Source of the DNA: Rubrivivax sp.
GTDB taxonomy: Bacteria > Pseudomonadota > Gammaproteobacteria > Burkholderiales > Burkholderiaceae_C
Length of the DNA stretch: 64,000 nucleotides
Direction: 5' to 3'
Assembly: GCA_030653385.1 (NCBI GenBank)
Contig: JAURZM010000056.1
Span: 37,664 to 101,663 of the forward strand
This document shows positions 24,945-33,790 of this stretch, one piece after another. Within the stretch, counting starts at the first letter, position 1. Every line of letters begins with the position of its first letter. Both the position numbers and the translations under genes were made by a program. The notes under the pieces are model-generated. The model searched no databases and was not told where the DNA came from. It worked only from the letters and a program-made list of their open reading frames with translations.

Positions 24945-27043
24945 GCTGCACCCGGGCGAATCAAGTCGGAACCATGCTGCGCCTCGAACACCGGCAGCAA
25001 AACGGTGATCGTCGTGCCTTCGCCCGGACGGGTGCGCACGTCGATCGTGCCGCCGAGTTCGCGGATGTACTGGAAGCTTTCGTAGGTGCCGATGCCCATG
25101 CCGTTTCTTTTGGTGGTGTTGAAGGGCCTGAAAAGGCGGGTGCGCACAAACTCTTCGCTCATGCCGACCCCGCTGTCACCCACTTCGACCTTCACTTGCC
25201 CGCTGAATCGCCGCACCTGTATCCATACACGTCCTTCGGGTGGTGTGGCATCCAGCGCGTTCTGGACCAGGTGGCCCAGCACCCGCTCGAGCCGTTCTTC
25301 GTGTCCACGGGTGGACAAACGGTCGGCTTCTTCCAGTTGCAATTCACGCCCCTGGTTCTGCACCATCTTCGCAAGGCGTTGCAGGATCGGGGAAAGCTCA
25401 ACGCCCCGGCTGCCGCCCGGTGGTGTGGCACCTTCGCGCAGCTGAAGCATCAGCCGCCGCATCTTCTCAAGCGAACTTTCCACGGTCAACAACATGTCTT
25501 GCTGGAACTCGCGGTTGTCGTGCAGCCGTTCCGCATTCTTCAGCATCAGGGACAGCTGGGCGACGATGTTCTTGAGGTCGTGCACGACAAAGGCTGACAT
25601 GCGGTTGAAGGCGTCGAACTTGCGCGCGTCCAGCAGGGCTTCAGTGGCCTGCATCTGGGCCAGGTAGCCAGCGGCCTGGCGGCCCGCGGTCTTCAACAAG
25701 TCCAGCACTTCCCAGTTCAGCTTGATGGCCGTGATCGGACGTGTCAGCAGCACGAAGCCCAGCAGGTCTTCGCCCACCAGCAGCGGCACCACCAGCCAAC
25801 CGTTTTTGGCACCCAGAAGCCAGGTTGGCAGGGCCAGTGAACCGTAGCGGCGGGGCGACGAACGGAATTCGTCCAGGTCGATGACCCAGCCGTTGGTGCG
25901 CAGGAACGTGCACAGCGACGAATCCGCGGCTTCGGTCTGCGTGACCCGTGGCATGTTCCAGTCGGCCGTCTGTGCAAACGGGGTGTCGGGGCCCGTGCGT
26001 GTCCACAAACTTCCCGCCGGGCACTCGACCATCTTGGCCAGCCCGCGCACGATCATCTCGCCCATCTCCTGCGGCGTGCGCTTGGCCGACAGCATGGCCG
26101 TGAAGCGCAGCCATTCTTCGCGGTAGTCGTAGCGATAACTGTAGAAGTGCTTGCCAACGAACACCCGCAACCAGGAACGCAGGGCGCCTGAAAAGATCAG
26201 CATGCCCAGGAAGGCGAAGGCCGCGACCAGCAGGCTGAGCTGCAGTGCGCGGCCCCACGAGCCGCCGAAGAAGCGCACGTAGTAGCCGACGCCAGAGACG
26301 AAGAGCAGGTAAAGGCCTGCCAGCACCAACGTGGCGGAGTAGAACGCTGCGGTCCGGGACACGTGAATCTTGCCGATCCAATCTGGCCCGCGGCGAGAAG
26401 CCACGATCAGCAATGGCACGGCAAGCGCATGCACGGCGCCACGCACCTGAAGAGCGTCTGCGTCAAACTCGCCGAACAGCAGACCCTCGGCGAACAGGTA
26501 GACATCGAAGACAAACACGCACAGCAAGCCCAGGCACACGGGCTTGGCGTTCCACCGCGAGTCTTCGCTCAGGTTGCGAAAGAACTGTTCGACGATGAGC
26601 AGTCCACTGACGGGCAAGACAAGCGAGGCCGCGATCTTCAAGCGCGAGACATCGGCGCCTGTCAGCGCTTCTATGCCCGTCAAGATAGCGGCGAGTCCGG
26701 CGAACCCGAAAGCGGCCAGGCGCAACACCGTTGAAGGTTGGGCGTCTTCAGCATTGCCTGGTCGGGGCAACAAGGCGAACAGGAAGATGAACCAGAAGGT
26801 GTAGCGTGCCAGGTCGGCAAACTGAGCCACCCACTCCGGGGCCATGTCGTTCCAGAACTGACTCAGCAGCAAGGCCCCGGCCCAGATGGCCGATGACCAC
26901 AGCGCAGCCAACAGGGGCCAGCCAGCACGCCTGTCGCCTTGCAGCGGCCGCTCGACGATCGTCAGGTAGGCGGCAAACGCGGCGTAGGCAACGTACGCCA
27001 ATCCGTAGCCATAGGCCGCTACCTCTTCAGTGCTTGTGGCCAT
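24941..27043 (-). CDS. prsK: XrtA/PEP-CTERM system histidine kinase PrsK
   Basis: A 700-residue sensor kinase. The first 290 residues contain about eight to nine membrane helices, followed by a GAF-like domain and the kinase core. The phosphoacceptor is His488 (FVVHDLKN); the ATP-binding N and G boxes appear as LVQNALDATP, GDSGVGMS and GMGIGTY. It matches the PEP-CTERM histidine kinase family (TIGR02916). It shares an ATGA overlap with prsR, its cognate regulator. The stimulus is unknown; the many-helix sensor suggests a membrane or envelope signal. Confidence 0.93.
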   Translation of the reverse strand: MATSTEEVAAYGYGLAYVAYAAFAAYLTIVERPLQGDRRAGWPLLAALWSSAIWAGALLLSQFWNDMAPEWVAQFADLARYTFWFIFLFALLPRPGNAEDAQPSTVLRLAAFGFAGLAAILTGIEALTGADVSRLKIAASLVLPVSGLLIVEQFFRNLSEDSRWNAKPVCLGLLCVFVFDVYLFAEGLLFGEFDADALQVRGAVHALAVPLLIVASRRGPDWIGKIHVSRTAAFYSATLVLAGLYLLFVSGVGYYVRFFGGSWGRALQLSLLVAAFAFLGMLIFSGALRSWLRVFVGKHFYSYRYDYREEWLRFTAMLSAKRTPQEMGEMIVRGLAKMVECPAGSLWTRTGPDTPFAQTADWNMPRVTQTEAADSSLCTFLRTNGWVIDLDEFRSSPRRYGSLALPTWLLGAKNGWLVVPLLVGEDLLGFVLLTRPITAIKLNWEVLDLLKTAGRQAAGYLAQMQATEALLDARKFDAFNRMSAFVVHDLKNIVAQLSLMLKNAERLHDNREFQQDMLLTVESSLEKMRRLMLQLREGATPPGGSRGVELSPILQRLAKMVQNQGRELQLEEADRLSTRGHEERLERVLGHLVQNALDATPPEGRVWIQVRRFSGQVKVEVGDSGVGMSEEFVRTRLFRPFNTTKRNGMGIGTYESFQYIRELGGTIDVRTRPGEGTTITVLLPVFEAQHGSDLIRPGAA

Positions 27044-27107
27044 CGAGGGAATCTAACCGTTGCCTGGACGAATGTCGTCGGCCAGGCGCAGGCGACAGCA
27101 ACCGAGC

Positions 27108-28490
27108 TCAGCGTGCGCCCTTGCCGGTCAGCACGACGCCCACCGTTTCCATCAACACCACCAGGTCGAGGAAGAGTGTGTGGTTCTTGACGTAGTACAG
27201 ATCGTACTGAAGCTTTTCCTGCGAGTCCTCGACCGTGGCGCCGTACGGGTAACGAACCTGCGCCCACCCGGTGACGCCCGGCTTGACGCTGTGACGCAAG
27301 GCGTAGAAGGGAATCTCCTGCGTCAATTGGTCCACGAAGAACGGCCGTTCCGGCCGAGGTCCTACAAGACTCATGTCGCCGCGAAGCACATTGAAGAGTT
27401 GCGGCAGTTCGTCGATCCGCAGGCGCCTGATGATGAGGCCGATGCGCGTCACGCGGTCGTCGTTTGCACTGGCCCAGCGGGGCTTGCCATCTTTTTCGGC
27501 ATCGGTGCGCATGCTGCGGAACTTGGCAATGCTGAAGGTGCGCCCGTTCTGTCCCACCCGCTCCTGTCGATACAGCACCGGACCGGCGCTCTCCAGCTTG
27601 ATGAGCACGGCGGCCACTGCCATGATCGGTGCAGTCAGCACGCACAACACCGTCGCGCAGACGATGTCGAACACCCTTTTCACGGCTGTGCGCCAGGCGC
27701 CCTGGTTGAAGCCGTCGCCGAAGATGAGCCAACTGGCGCTGAGAAAATCAATGCGGATCTGGCCCAAGGTCTTTTCGAAGTGGGTGTTCAGGTCGTACAC
27801 CTTGGTACCGGAGACCTTGCAGTCCAGCAACTGGCGCAGTGGCATGCTGCCAGCACGTCTTTCGGTCAGTGCCACCACGATTTCTTCGACGCCCAGGCGC
27901 TGCGCCATCTCGGGCAAGGTGCCGGTTGGTTCGAGGATCTCGTTGGCCGGAACGGCGGTTTCGCGCTCGTTGGGTCCTGCCAGGTAGCCCACGATGTCGG
28001 CATTGGGGTCCATCCTGCGCAAGGTGGCACCGACCACCTGAGCGGCTGGTCCTGCGCCAAATATCATGATGCGAGTCTGCTTGACAGGCGCCCCCGAGAC
28101 ATGCGCCAGGTAGGCACGGCGCAGGATCAAGGCGGAAACGCCGGCCATCATCGACAGCTGAATACTGGTTCGGTCGACAAAACTGGCCGGCAACAGACCA
28201 AAGATGGCGTAGGTCAAAGGCAGCGCAACGAGCAACACGACCACGCCCCGGGCGAGTGACCTGCCGAGCGTGCCGGAAGCTGTGGTTTCGTACAGACCCG
28301 ACGCGCTGTTGATCAGCAGCAGGCAAGCCGCAAACGACACCACATGCTTGCCGGCCAGCGGCACGGCGTCGTTGATGCTGCCCAGATTCAGGCTCACGGC
28401 GGCCATGGCGGCCAGCAAGACCAGGCCCAGATCGAAAATGATGCCCCGCAGCGCTGCGCGGTGCACGTAGTGATTGAAGATTCGAATCAT
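27108..28490 (-). CDS. XrtA system exopolysaccharide sugar transferase (initiating glycosyltransferase)
   Basis: A 460-residue polyprenyl-phosphate sugar-phosphotransferase of the WbaP/EpsB type (TIGR03013-like). Membrane helices occupy the N-terminal part, then a CoA-binding-like middle domain, a helix near 270-290, and the catalytic tail with YRQERVGQNGRTF, KFRSMRTDAE and RIGLIIRRLRIDELPQL and WAQV. It adds the first sugar phosphate to undecaprenyl phosphate at the inner membrane. ATG 28490 is chosen because the helix-forming N-terminus starts there. Gap to prsK is 64 bases, so the two are probably co-transcribed. Confidence 0.9.
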   Translation of the reverse strand: MIRIFNHYVHRAALRGIIFDLGLVLLAAMAAVSLNLGSINDAVPLAGKHVVSFAACLLLINSASGLYETTASGTLGRSLARGVVVLLVALPLTYAIFGLLPASFVDRTSIQLSMMAGVSALILRRAYLAHVSGAPVKQTRIMIFGAGPAAQVVGATLRRMDPNADIVGYLAGPNERETAVPANEILEPTGTLPEMAQRLGVEEIVVALTERRAGSMPLRQLLDCKVSGTKVYDLNTHFEKTLGQIRIDFLSASWLIFGDGFNQGAWRTAVKRVFDIVCATVLCVLTAPIMAVAAVLIKLESAGPVLYRQERVGQNGRTFSIAKFRSMRTDAEKDGKPRWASANDDRVTRIGLIIRRLRIDELPQLFNVLRGDMSLVGPRPERPFFVDQLTQEIPFYALRHSVKPGVTGWAQVRYPYGATVEDSQEKLQYDLYYVKNHTLFLDLVVLMETVGVVLTGKGAR

Positions 28491-28772
28491 GGTGACCGCC
28501 GTCTCAGACCGACATCCGGCGCGAAACATCGCGCCGCAGTCTGCTTGTGCCCCTTCTTTCAGCAGCCACCGACCAGCACTGCGCAGGGTTGAAGGGCCGT
28601 TACGCCCGAGCGCGGACTGTAAGAGGCTGCAGAACCGCGCAGCAATCCCCGCGATCGGGGGGACTGCCCGCTGGCGGTAGGAAGTCGCGGATGGGGCGGC
28701 GGCTCTCGCCATCGGTGCGGCCACTGCCCAAGCAAGACGGTGCGCCCTTGCTGTTCTGTGCCGCTGCACATG

Positions 28773-28817
28773 AAAAAACCTCGAGCGAAATGCCTGAATG
28801 GCAACTTGCTCGAGGTT
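28773..28817 (-). terminator. Intrinsic terminator of the PEP-CTERM gene
   Basis: Read on the minus strand: a 10-bp perfect stem AACCTCGAGC / GCTCGAGGTT with an internal TGCC/GGCA mini-stem in the loop, running into a TTTTTT tract. It lies 48-92 bases beyond the PEP-CTERM stop codon. Confidence 0.8.
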
Positions 28818-28819
28818 TA

Positions 28820-28837
28820 CCCGACCTTGCGGTCGGG
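28820..28837 (-). other. Second hairpin before the terminator
   Basis: Perfect 7-bp stem CCCGACC / GGTCGGG with a TTGC (GCAA on the minus strand) tetraloop, 27 bases after the PEP-CTERM stop and directly ahead of the terminator stem. The GCAA tetraloop is unusually stable in RNA, so it may protect the mRNA 3' end. Confidence 0.5.
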
Positions 28838-28864
28838 AAAGTCTGACGGGCTGGAGTCAGTGAC

Positions 28865-29647
28865 TCAGGCCTTGTTGGCGCGGCGACGCGAAGCGAAGCC
28901 GGCGGCCAGCAGTGCAGCCCCCACCAGCGACAGGGTCATCGGTTCCGGAATCGCGCCAGCGATGACGCTGGTGGTGGTGTTCACGGTCGAACCATTGTTG
29001 AGTGCCACGTACTGTTGGCTGCGCAGCGAGAAGGCACCCAGACCCACGTCGCTCCAGACGATCGGTGCACCTGAATTGCAGCTGGCGTTGGTGGTCACCA
29101 CCATCGAGCAGCTATCGGCAACCGTGACGCCGCCGCCGTTCAACGGGTCGGCGTAGAAGAAGGTGTTCACCGTCTCACCGGCGCCAGGAGCTGTCGAGCT
29201 GTGCGAAGCGGAGCCAAACAGTGTCTTGTCTTCGCCGGCCGGGAACAGGAAGTCGAAGCCACGGAAGTCGATGTAGAAATTGTCGATGCCAGCCACGCCC
29301 GACACATTCCGGATGCGGGTGGACGAGGTGTCCAACGAGGCCGAGGTAGGCGTGCCGGGAATGTCGCCGAAGCCGGAAGTCGTGAACACCGAGAAGCCAC
29401 CGACAGTACCGTTGAAGGAGATGCCGTTGCCGTTCAGGGCATAACCGGTGAACCCGTCCACGGTGGAGCAGTTGCCGCCAGCGATGTTGTTCTGGGCCAG
29501 GCTGGTGTTGCAGCTGGCAGAGAACTGGATGGTCGTCACGTCGGCGGCCAGATCGGCCAGCCGCATGAACACGTAGGCTTGAGCGGAGGTACTCACACCC
29601 ACCACTGCGACGGCGGCCATCGCCACCTTGGTCATGATCTTGCGCAT
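28865..29647 (-). CDS. PEP-CTERM sorting domain protein
   Basis: A 260-residue secreted protein. It has an N-terminal signal peptide (MRKIMTKV..., cleavage near SAQA, residues 22-24). Its C-terminus is a textbook PEP-CTERM signal: IPEPMTLSL at 233-241, a hydrophobic helix, then the basic cluster SRRR. Exosortase A (42264-43832) should recognise and cleave at the PEP motif. The mature part is rich in Ser, Thr, Asn and Gly with several NxS/T-like sites and six cysteines. GGGGGT about 8 bases upstream sets the start. It is monocistronic, with its own sigma-54 promoter and terminator. Its function is unknown; such proteins often help aggregation or biofilm. Confidence 0.93.
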   Translation of the reverse strand: MRKIMTKVAMAAVAVVGVSTSAQAYVFMRLADLAADVTTIQFSASCNTSLAQNNIAGGNCSTVDGFTGYALNGNGISFNGTVGGFSVFTTSGFGDIPGTPTSASLDTSSTRIRNVSGVAGIDNFYIDFRGFDFLFPAGEDKTLFGSASHSSTAPGAGETVNTFFYADPLNGGGVTVADSCSMVVTTNASCNSGAPIVWSDVGLGAFSLRSQQYVALNNGSTVNTTTSVIAGAIPEPMTLSLVGAALLAAGFASRRRANKA

Positions 29648-29750
29648 TGAAACTACCCCCAAGAAAAAAGCTGAAGAATGGGTTCTCGGACTGTTGGGAG
29701 CGCTTTGACTGGCTGAAGTACTCACCGGGACCGACCCGCTGCCCTTCATG

Positions 29751-29766
29751 AGCAATCGCTGTGCCA
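29751..29766 (-). promoter_or_regulatory. Sigma-54 promoter of the PEP-CTERM gene
   Basis: On the minus strand: TGGCAC-AGCGA-TTGCT, matching the -24/-12 consensus at every strongly conserved base except one (A for G after TGGCAC); GG and GC are exactly 10 bases apart. Predicted start near 29740, leaving a leader of about 93 bases. PrsR, encoded nearby with an intact GAFTGA, is the likely activator. Confidence 0.82.
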
Positions 29767-29829
29767 CATGGACTCAAGCCTTAAATATCAATGACTTAGT
29801 CGTTCCGAGGTGTCACTGTCCCGACCGGC

Positions 29830-29846
29830 TGTAAACCCTGCCGACA
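29830..29846 (-). promoter_or_regulatory. 17-bp activator-type box upstream of the PEP-CTERM promoter
   Basis: On the minus strand TGTCGG-CAGGG-TTTACA, 63 bases upstream of the -24 element. It is nested in a wider inverted repeat, ACTGTC (29815-29820) and GACAGT (29843-29848). The same pattern with TGTGGG occurs at 10414-10430. I recall that a conserved box upstream of PEP-CTERM genes has been described, but not its exact sequence. Probable PrsR site, by inference. Confidence 0.65.
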
Positions 29847-30031
29847 GTACCAATCGGCGCTGTTGCTACGTTGGAGAGCTTGCGCACTCTTGCACGGGGG
29901 CAGCCGGGGCGACCCACCCAGCCTGAAGTGCTGACACTGCTGCGCGGCATACTAAGATGGAACTGGAAGGGGTTGTCTGCAGAGCGCCCCAGGTGGATTT
30001 GTGCCCAAGAGGCATCGCCTCGCGGAGAACC

Positions 30032-32818
30032 ATGCATCAGCTTGCCTCATGGCCCCCTTTTTTCAGCGCCCGCCTGGCTGGGTGGGCGGCGCTTGTGCTG
30101 CTCGCTGCCTGCGGGGCCAGAACACCCGAATCCCTGATTGCGTCGGGCAAGGCGTTCAGCGCCGACAACGACCCTGCCGCTGCCATCATCCAGTACAAGG
30201 CCGCGCTCCAGCTGGACTTGGCGTCCACAGAAGCGCGCATCTTGTTGGGCAAGGCGCTTGTTGACACAGGTGACCTGTCAGGAGCGATCGTCGAGTTGTC
30301 GAAGGCGCTTGATGACAAGGCGCCGGCTTCCGACGTGCTACCCACGCTGGCCAAGGCGCTGGTGCTGTCTGGTGGATACAGGAAGCTCGTCGTCAACTAC
30401 GGCAATGTGCAACTTGAAGACAAGGCTGCCCGGGCCGAATTCAAGTCCCAGCTGGCACTCGCCTGGGGTGAGCTAGGTGATCGGGCCAAGGCCGTGGCGG
30501 CAGTGGAAGCCGCCTTGTTGGCCGATCCGACGAACGGCCCCGCCAGCATGCTCAAGGCACGCTTGCTGGCCGGGGAAGGCAAGTTCGATGAAGCGACCGC
30601 CCTTGTCGACCAGACATTGGCCAGAAACGAGAAGTATCCCGATGCCTGGCTGTTGCGTGGGGAACTGCTGAACGCCGTGAAGAAGGACCCGGTAGGCGCA
30701 GAGGCAGCCTTCCGTCGGGCCATTGGCCTGGACAACACCTACTTGCCTGGCCATGCCGCTGTCATTGGTATGCGCTTGCGAGCGCAAGACCTTCCAGGCG
30801 CAAAAACGCAAGCTGATCGCATGCGCGATGCAGCTCCCAAACACCCGTATGTTTTACTGGTCGATGCGCAACTGGCGTACGTCGATGGTCAACTGGCGCG
30901 TTCGCGCGAGTTGGTGCAGCGTCTGCTGCAGGCTTTCCCAGACCAAGAAGATGCACTCGTTCTGGCCGGCATCGTGGAATCCCAGCTGGGATCGACCGTT
31001 TTGGCCACGACATATCTGGTCAAGGCCTTGCAGATCAACCCAGCCCTTGAGCCAGCCCGACTGAACCTCGCGGAGGTGGAAGTCAGGATGGGCCAGCACA
31101 AAAAGGCGCTCGAGACCCTTAAACCCTTGCTCGCGGCGCAGCGACCGCGGGTTGGAGCTCTTGCACTTGCGGGCAATGCAGAGCTGCTGCTGGGCAACGC
31201 GGAAGCGGCTGAGAAGCGCTACTTGCAGGCGGCCAAACTGGATCCGTCCAACCCCCGCTTGCAGACGGCTGCAGTGATGTCTCGCCTGGCCGCGGGAGAC
31301 GCGGCTCTGGCCCTGGCGGAACTGGAGTCGCTTTCCAAGTCCAACAAAGAAACCTATGCGGACGAGGCGCTCTTTGCCGCCCGTATGAAGCGGCGCGAAT
31401 TTGACGCCGCCCTGGCTGCACTCGACGGCATGGCAAAGAAGCAGCCGAATAAAGCGTCTCACCTCGAACTGCGCAGCCGTGTCCACCTCGCGCGCCGTGA
31501 CCTGCCAGCTGCCCGCCAGTCACTCGAACAAGCGTTGAAGCTCGACCCCGGCCTGTATTCGGCTGTCGCCAGCTTGACCTACATCGATCTGCTCGAAAAC
31601 AAGCCAAATCAGGCCATGGCCCGGGTACAGGCGGCCGTCGACGCCAACCCCAGAAACTCGGTGGCCCTGATCGCATTGGCCGAGATGAAAGCCCGCAATG
31701 GCGCTGCCGTGCCAGAGGTGAAGAAGCTCCTGGTGGATGCGATTGCTGCCTCGCCCTTGCAAGCTGAGCAGCGCCTGAAGCTCATCGAGTTCACCTTGCG
31801 CAAGCGCCAGTACAAGGAAGCCCTGGCCGCAGCTCAGGACGCCATCGCAGCGTTGCCGGGCAATCTCAGCCTCCTTGAGGCGCTGGGGCAGGCGCAGCTG
31901 CAGGCGGGCAATGTCGAGCAGGCGGCCAACACCTACCGTCGGCTCGCGTCCGCGCTGCCGGACTCGCCTCAGCCCTACCTGCGTCTGGCAGAGATCTACA
32001 AGGCCTCGGGAGAGCGCGAAAAGTCTCTCACGGCCATCAACAAGGCGCTCGAAGTCGCGCCCGGGCTGCTCGAGGCGCAAGTCGCGCTGATTGACGCGCT
32101 CTCCAACGCCAGCCAGTCGAGAAACGCCCTGGAGTACGTGAGCAGGATCAAAAAGTCGTCGCCCCATCAGCCTCAGGGCTACTCGCTGGAGGCGCTCTAT
32201 CACGCGAGGCGAAACGACAACGAAGCTGCTCTGAACGCCCTGCGCGAAGGCACGGCCAGGACCAACAGTTCCGAATTGGCAGGCAAGCTCTTCAGTCACC
32301 TGCTGAAGATGGGCCGCACCGCAGAAGCCGAGAAATTCGGCGCCAGCTGGATCAAGCAACACCCTGCCGACGCTGCTTTTGAATATCTGTTGTCGGTTTC
32401 GGACATCTCTAGGGGCGATCTGCGCTCCGCAGAAGCCCGTTTGCGCCGCGTCGTTGCGGCCTATCCCAACAATGTGATGGCCTTGAACAACTTGTCGTGG
32501 GTGCTGGTGCAAACTGGCGGCAAGAATGCCATCGATTACGCTCAACGTGCACTTGACCTGGCGCCCGACCAGCCAGAGCTGATGGACACGCTGGCGATGG
32601 CCCTGGCTGCCGACAAGCAGGTAGGGGCGGCCCTGGACATGCAGAAGCGGGCCTTGGAATTGGCGCCCGAGAAACCTGGCTTGCGCCTTGGACTGGCCCG
32701 AATTGCGCTGCAGGCCGGCGAGAAGCAGTTGGCCCGCGAAGAGCTGAATAAACTGGGACAGCTTGGCGCTGCCTTTGCGTCCCACGAAGAAGTGAAGAAG
32801 CTGATGCAAGCCTTATAG
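30032..32818 (+). CDS. Second PrsT-type TPR lipoprotein
   Basis: A 928-residue paralogue of PrsT (20693-23473). It has a signal with lipobox LLAAC, an opening AxxSLIASGKAFSADNDPAAAIIQYKAAL-like region aligned to the start of the PrsT repeats, then tetratricopeptide repeats throughout, and the same LMDTLA and MALNNLSWVL motifs near the end. ATG 30032 follows GGAG at a 4-base spacing. It is the first gene of the long rightward exopolysaccharide series but is 240 bases from the export gene. Codon use is visibly looser (more T-ending codons) than in PrsT, so it may have diverged or been acquired separately. Role: probably a scaffold in polymer assembly. Confidence 0.85.
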   Translation: MHQLASWPPFFSARLAGWAALVLLAACGARTPESLIASGKAFSADNDPAAAIIQYKAALQLDLASTEARILLGKALVDTGDLSGAIVELSKALDDKAPASDVLPTLAKALVLSGGYRKLVVNYGNVQLEDKAARAEFKSQLALAWGELGDRAKAVAAVEAALLADPTNGPASMLKARLLAGEGKFDEATALVDQTLARNEKYPDAWLLRGELLNAVKKDPVGAEAAFRRAIGLDNTYLPGHAAVIGMRLRAQDLPGAKTQADRMRDAAPKHPYVLLVDAQLAYVDGQLARSRELVQRLLQAFPDQEDALVLAGIVESQLGSTVLATTYLVKALQINPALEPARLNLAEVEVRMGQHKKALETLKPLLAAQRPRVGALALAGNAELLLGNAEAAEKRYLQAAKLDPSNPRLQTAAVMSRLAAGDAALALAELESLSKSNKETYADEALFAARMKRREFDAALAALDGMAKKQPNKASHLELRSRVHLARRDLPAARQSLEQALKLDPGLYSAVASLTYIDLLENKPNQAMARVQAAVDANPRNSVALIALAEMKARNGAAVPEVKKLLVDAIAASPLQAEQRLKLIEFTLRKRQYKEALAAAQDAIAALPGNLSLLEALGQAQLQAGNVEQAANTYRRLASALPDSPQPYLRLAEIYKASGEREKSLTAINKALEVAPGLLEAQVALIDALSNASQSRNALEYVSRIKKSSPHQPQGYSLEALYHARRNDNEAALNALREGTARTNSSELAGKLFSHLLKMGRTAEAEKFGASWIKQHPADAAFEYLLSVSDISRGDLRSAEARLRRVVAAYPNNVMALNNLSWVLVQTGGKNAIDYAQRALDLAPDQPELMDTLAMALAADKQVGAALDMQKRALELAPEKPGLRLGLARIALQAGEKQLAREELNKLGQLGAAFASHEEVKKLMQAL

Positions 32819-33058
32819 CGGGCACGGTCGCGGCGCCCCTGGCCTTTGCAGGTGCAAGTGATCCTCGGCAGCTTGCGTGAAAAATGTGCCTATCCCCGGC
32901 TGCGCCCACCTCGACAGGTGCCGCCGCGATTCACCCGTGTGCGATCATCCCGGGTCACATCGTCTGGCCCCGCAGGTGTCTGTCCGCATCCGTGTCGGCT
33001 TCGAGCTGAACAAAGCCTGGAAGACACTGGCACCGATCAAGAACGACAGGAGCATCAC

Positions 33059-33688
33059 TTGTCCCAGAACCCCCCTTTTTTCCAAGGCCTTGCGCGGCGG
33101 GCCCTGCTCGCCCTGGGCGTCGGCCTGCTGGCCGCCTGCTCCACCACCAACCTGCCCCCCGCCCCCGCCACCGCCCAGACCGCTGACTACAGCTACGTCA
33201 TCGGCGCCGGCGACAACCTGAACATCATCGTCTGGCGCAACCCCGAACTGTCGCTGTCGGTGCCGGTTCGGCCCGACGGCAAGGTTTCGGCGCCGCTGGT
33301 GGACGAGCTGGTGGCGCAGGGCAAAACCTCCACCGAGCTGGCGCGCGACATCGAAAAGAAGCTGGGCACCTATGTGCGTGATCCCATCGTCACGGTCATC
33401 GTCACCGGTTTCGTCGGCCCCTTCAGCGAACAGATCCGCGTCGTGGGTGAAGCGGCGCGGCCGCTGTTTCTGCCCTACAAGCAGAAGATGACCCTGCTCG
33501 ACGTGATGATTGCGGTCGGCGGCCTTACCGACTTTGCCGACGGCAACCGGGCCATCATCCAGCGCACGTCCGACGGCAACAAGCAGTACGCGGTCCGACT
33601 GAAAGACCTCATCAAACGTGGCGATACCAGCGCCAATGTCGAGATGCGCCCGGGTGACATCCTGATCATTCCGCAAAGCCTGTTCTGA
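33059..33688 (+). CDS. XrtA system polysaccharide export lipoprotein (OPX/Wza family)
   Basis: A 209-residue outer-membrane export protein (TIGR03027-like). Lipoprotein signal LLAACSTT, then the poly_export domain (YVIGAGDNLNIIVWRNPELS, VRPDGKVSAPLVDELVAQG) and a SLBB-type domain (VVGEAARPL, LLDVMIAVGGL) and a final PGDILIIPQSLF. The start is a TTG at 33059, supported by AGGAG six bases upstream and by the signal peptide beginning there; no ATG or GTG fits. It forms the periplasmic/outer-membrane channel with the chain-length protein that follows. Confidence 0.9.
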   Translation: MSQNPPFFQGLARRALLALGVGLLAACSTTNLPPAPATAQTADYSYVIGAGDNLNIIVWRNPELSLSVPVRPDGKVSAPLVDELVAQGKTSTELARDIEKKLGTYVRDPIVTVIVTGFVGPFSEQIRVVGEAARPLFLPYKQKMTLLDVMIAVGGLTDFADGNRAIIQRTSDGNKQYAVRLKDLIKRGDTSANVEMRPGDILIIPQSLF

Positions 33689-33790
33689 ATCGGCCTTGCC
33701 CGAGGTGCCGGGTCCTGCGGCCCGCTTCCATGCCAAGGGCCTGGTCACTTTCATCGACTTCCTGAACCGCCACGGTCTGTCTGAACCCGC

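Larger units (their letters stand above)
28491..28864. other. 374-bp intergenic region between PEP-CTERM gene and sugar transferase
   Basis: No gene seen. The right part holds the terminator of the PEP-CTERM gene (28773-28817) and a second hairpin. The left part includes a GC hairpin CCCCG-CGAT-CGGGG at 28647-28660, which would lie in the 5' leader of the leftward sugar transferase operon if transcription starts upstream of it. I found no convincing promoter there. Confidence 0.5.
29648..30031. other. 384-bp divergent intergenic region
   Basis: It separates the leftward PEP-CTERM gene from the rightward PrsT paralogue and holds the leader, sigma-54 promoter and activator box of the former. 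An AT-rich patch lies at 29781-29800. I scanned the + strand for a GG-N10-GC promoter for the paralogue and found only a G-run match without a TTGC element, so its promoter is unresolved. Confidence 0.55.

Noticed and set aside
28673..28680. GGCGGTAG, like the ops/JUMPstart element of RfaH-controlled polysaccharide operons
   Set aside because: It is on the + strand where no + gene follows for over 1.3 kb, and it is only an 8-base match without the wider JUMPstart sequence.
29847..30031. Sigma-54 promoter for the second PrsT gene
   Set aside because: The only GG-N10-GC match lies in a G-rich run and lacks a TTGC-type -12 element.
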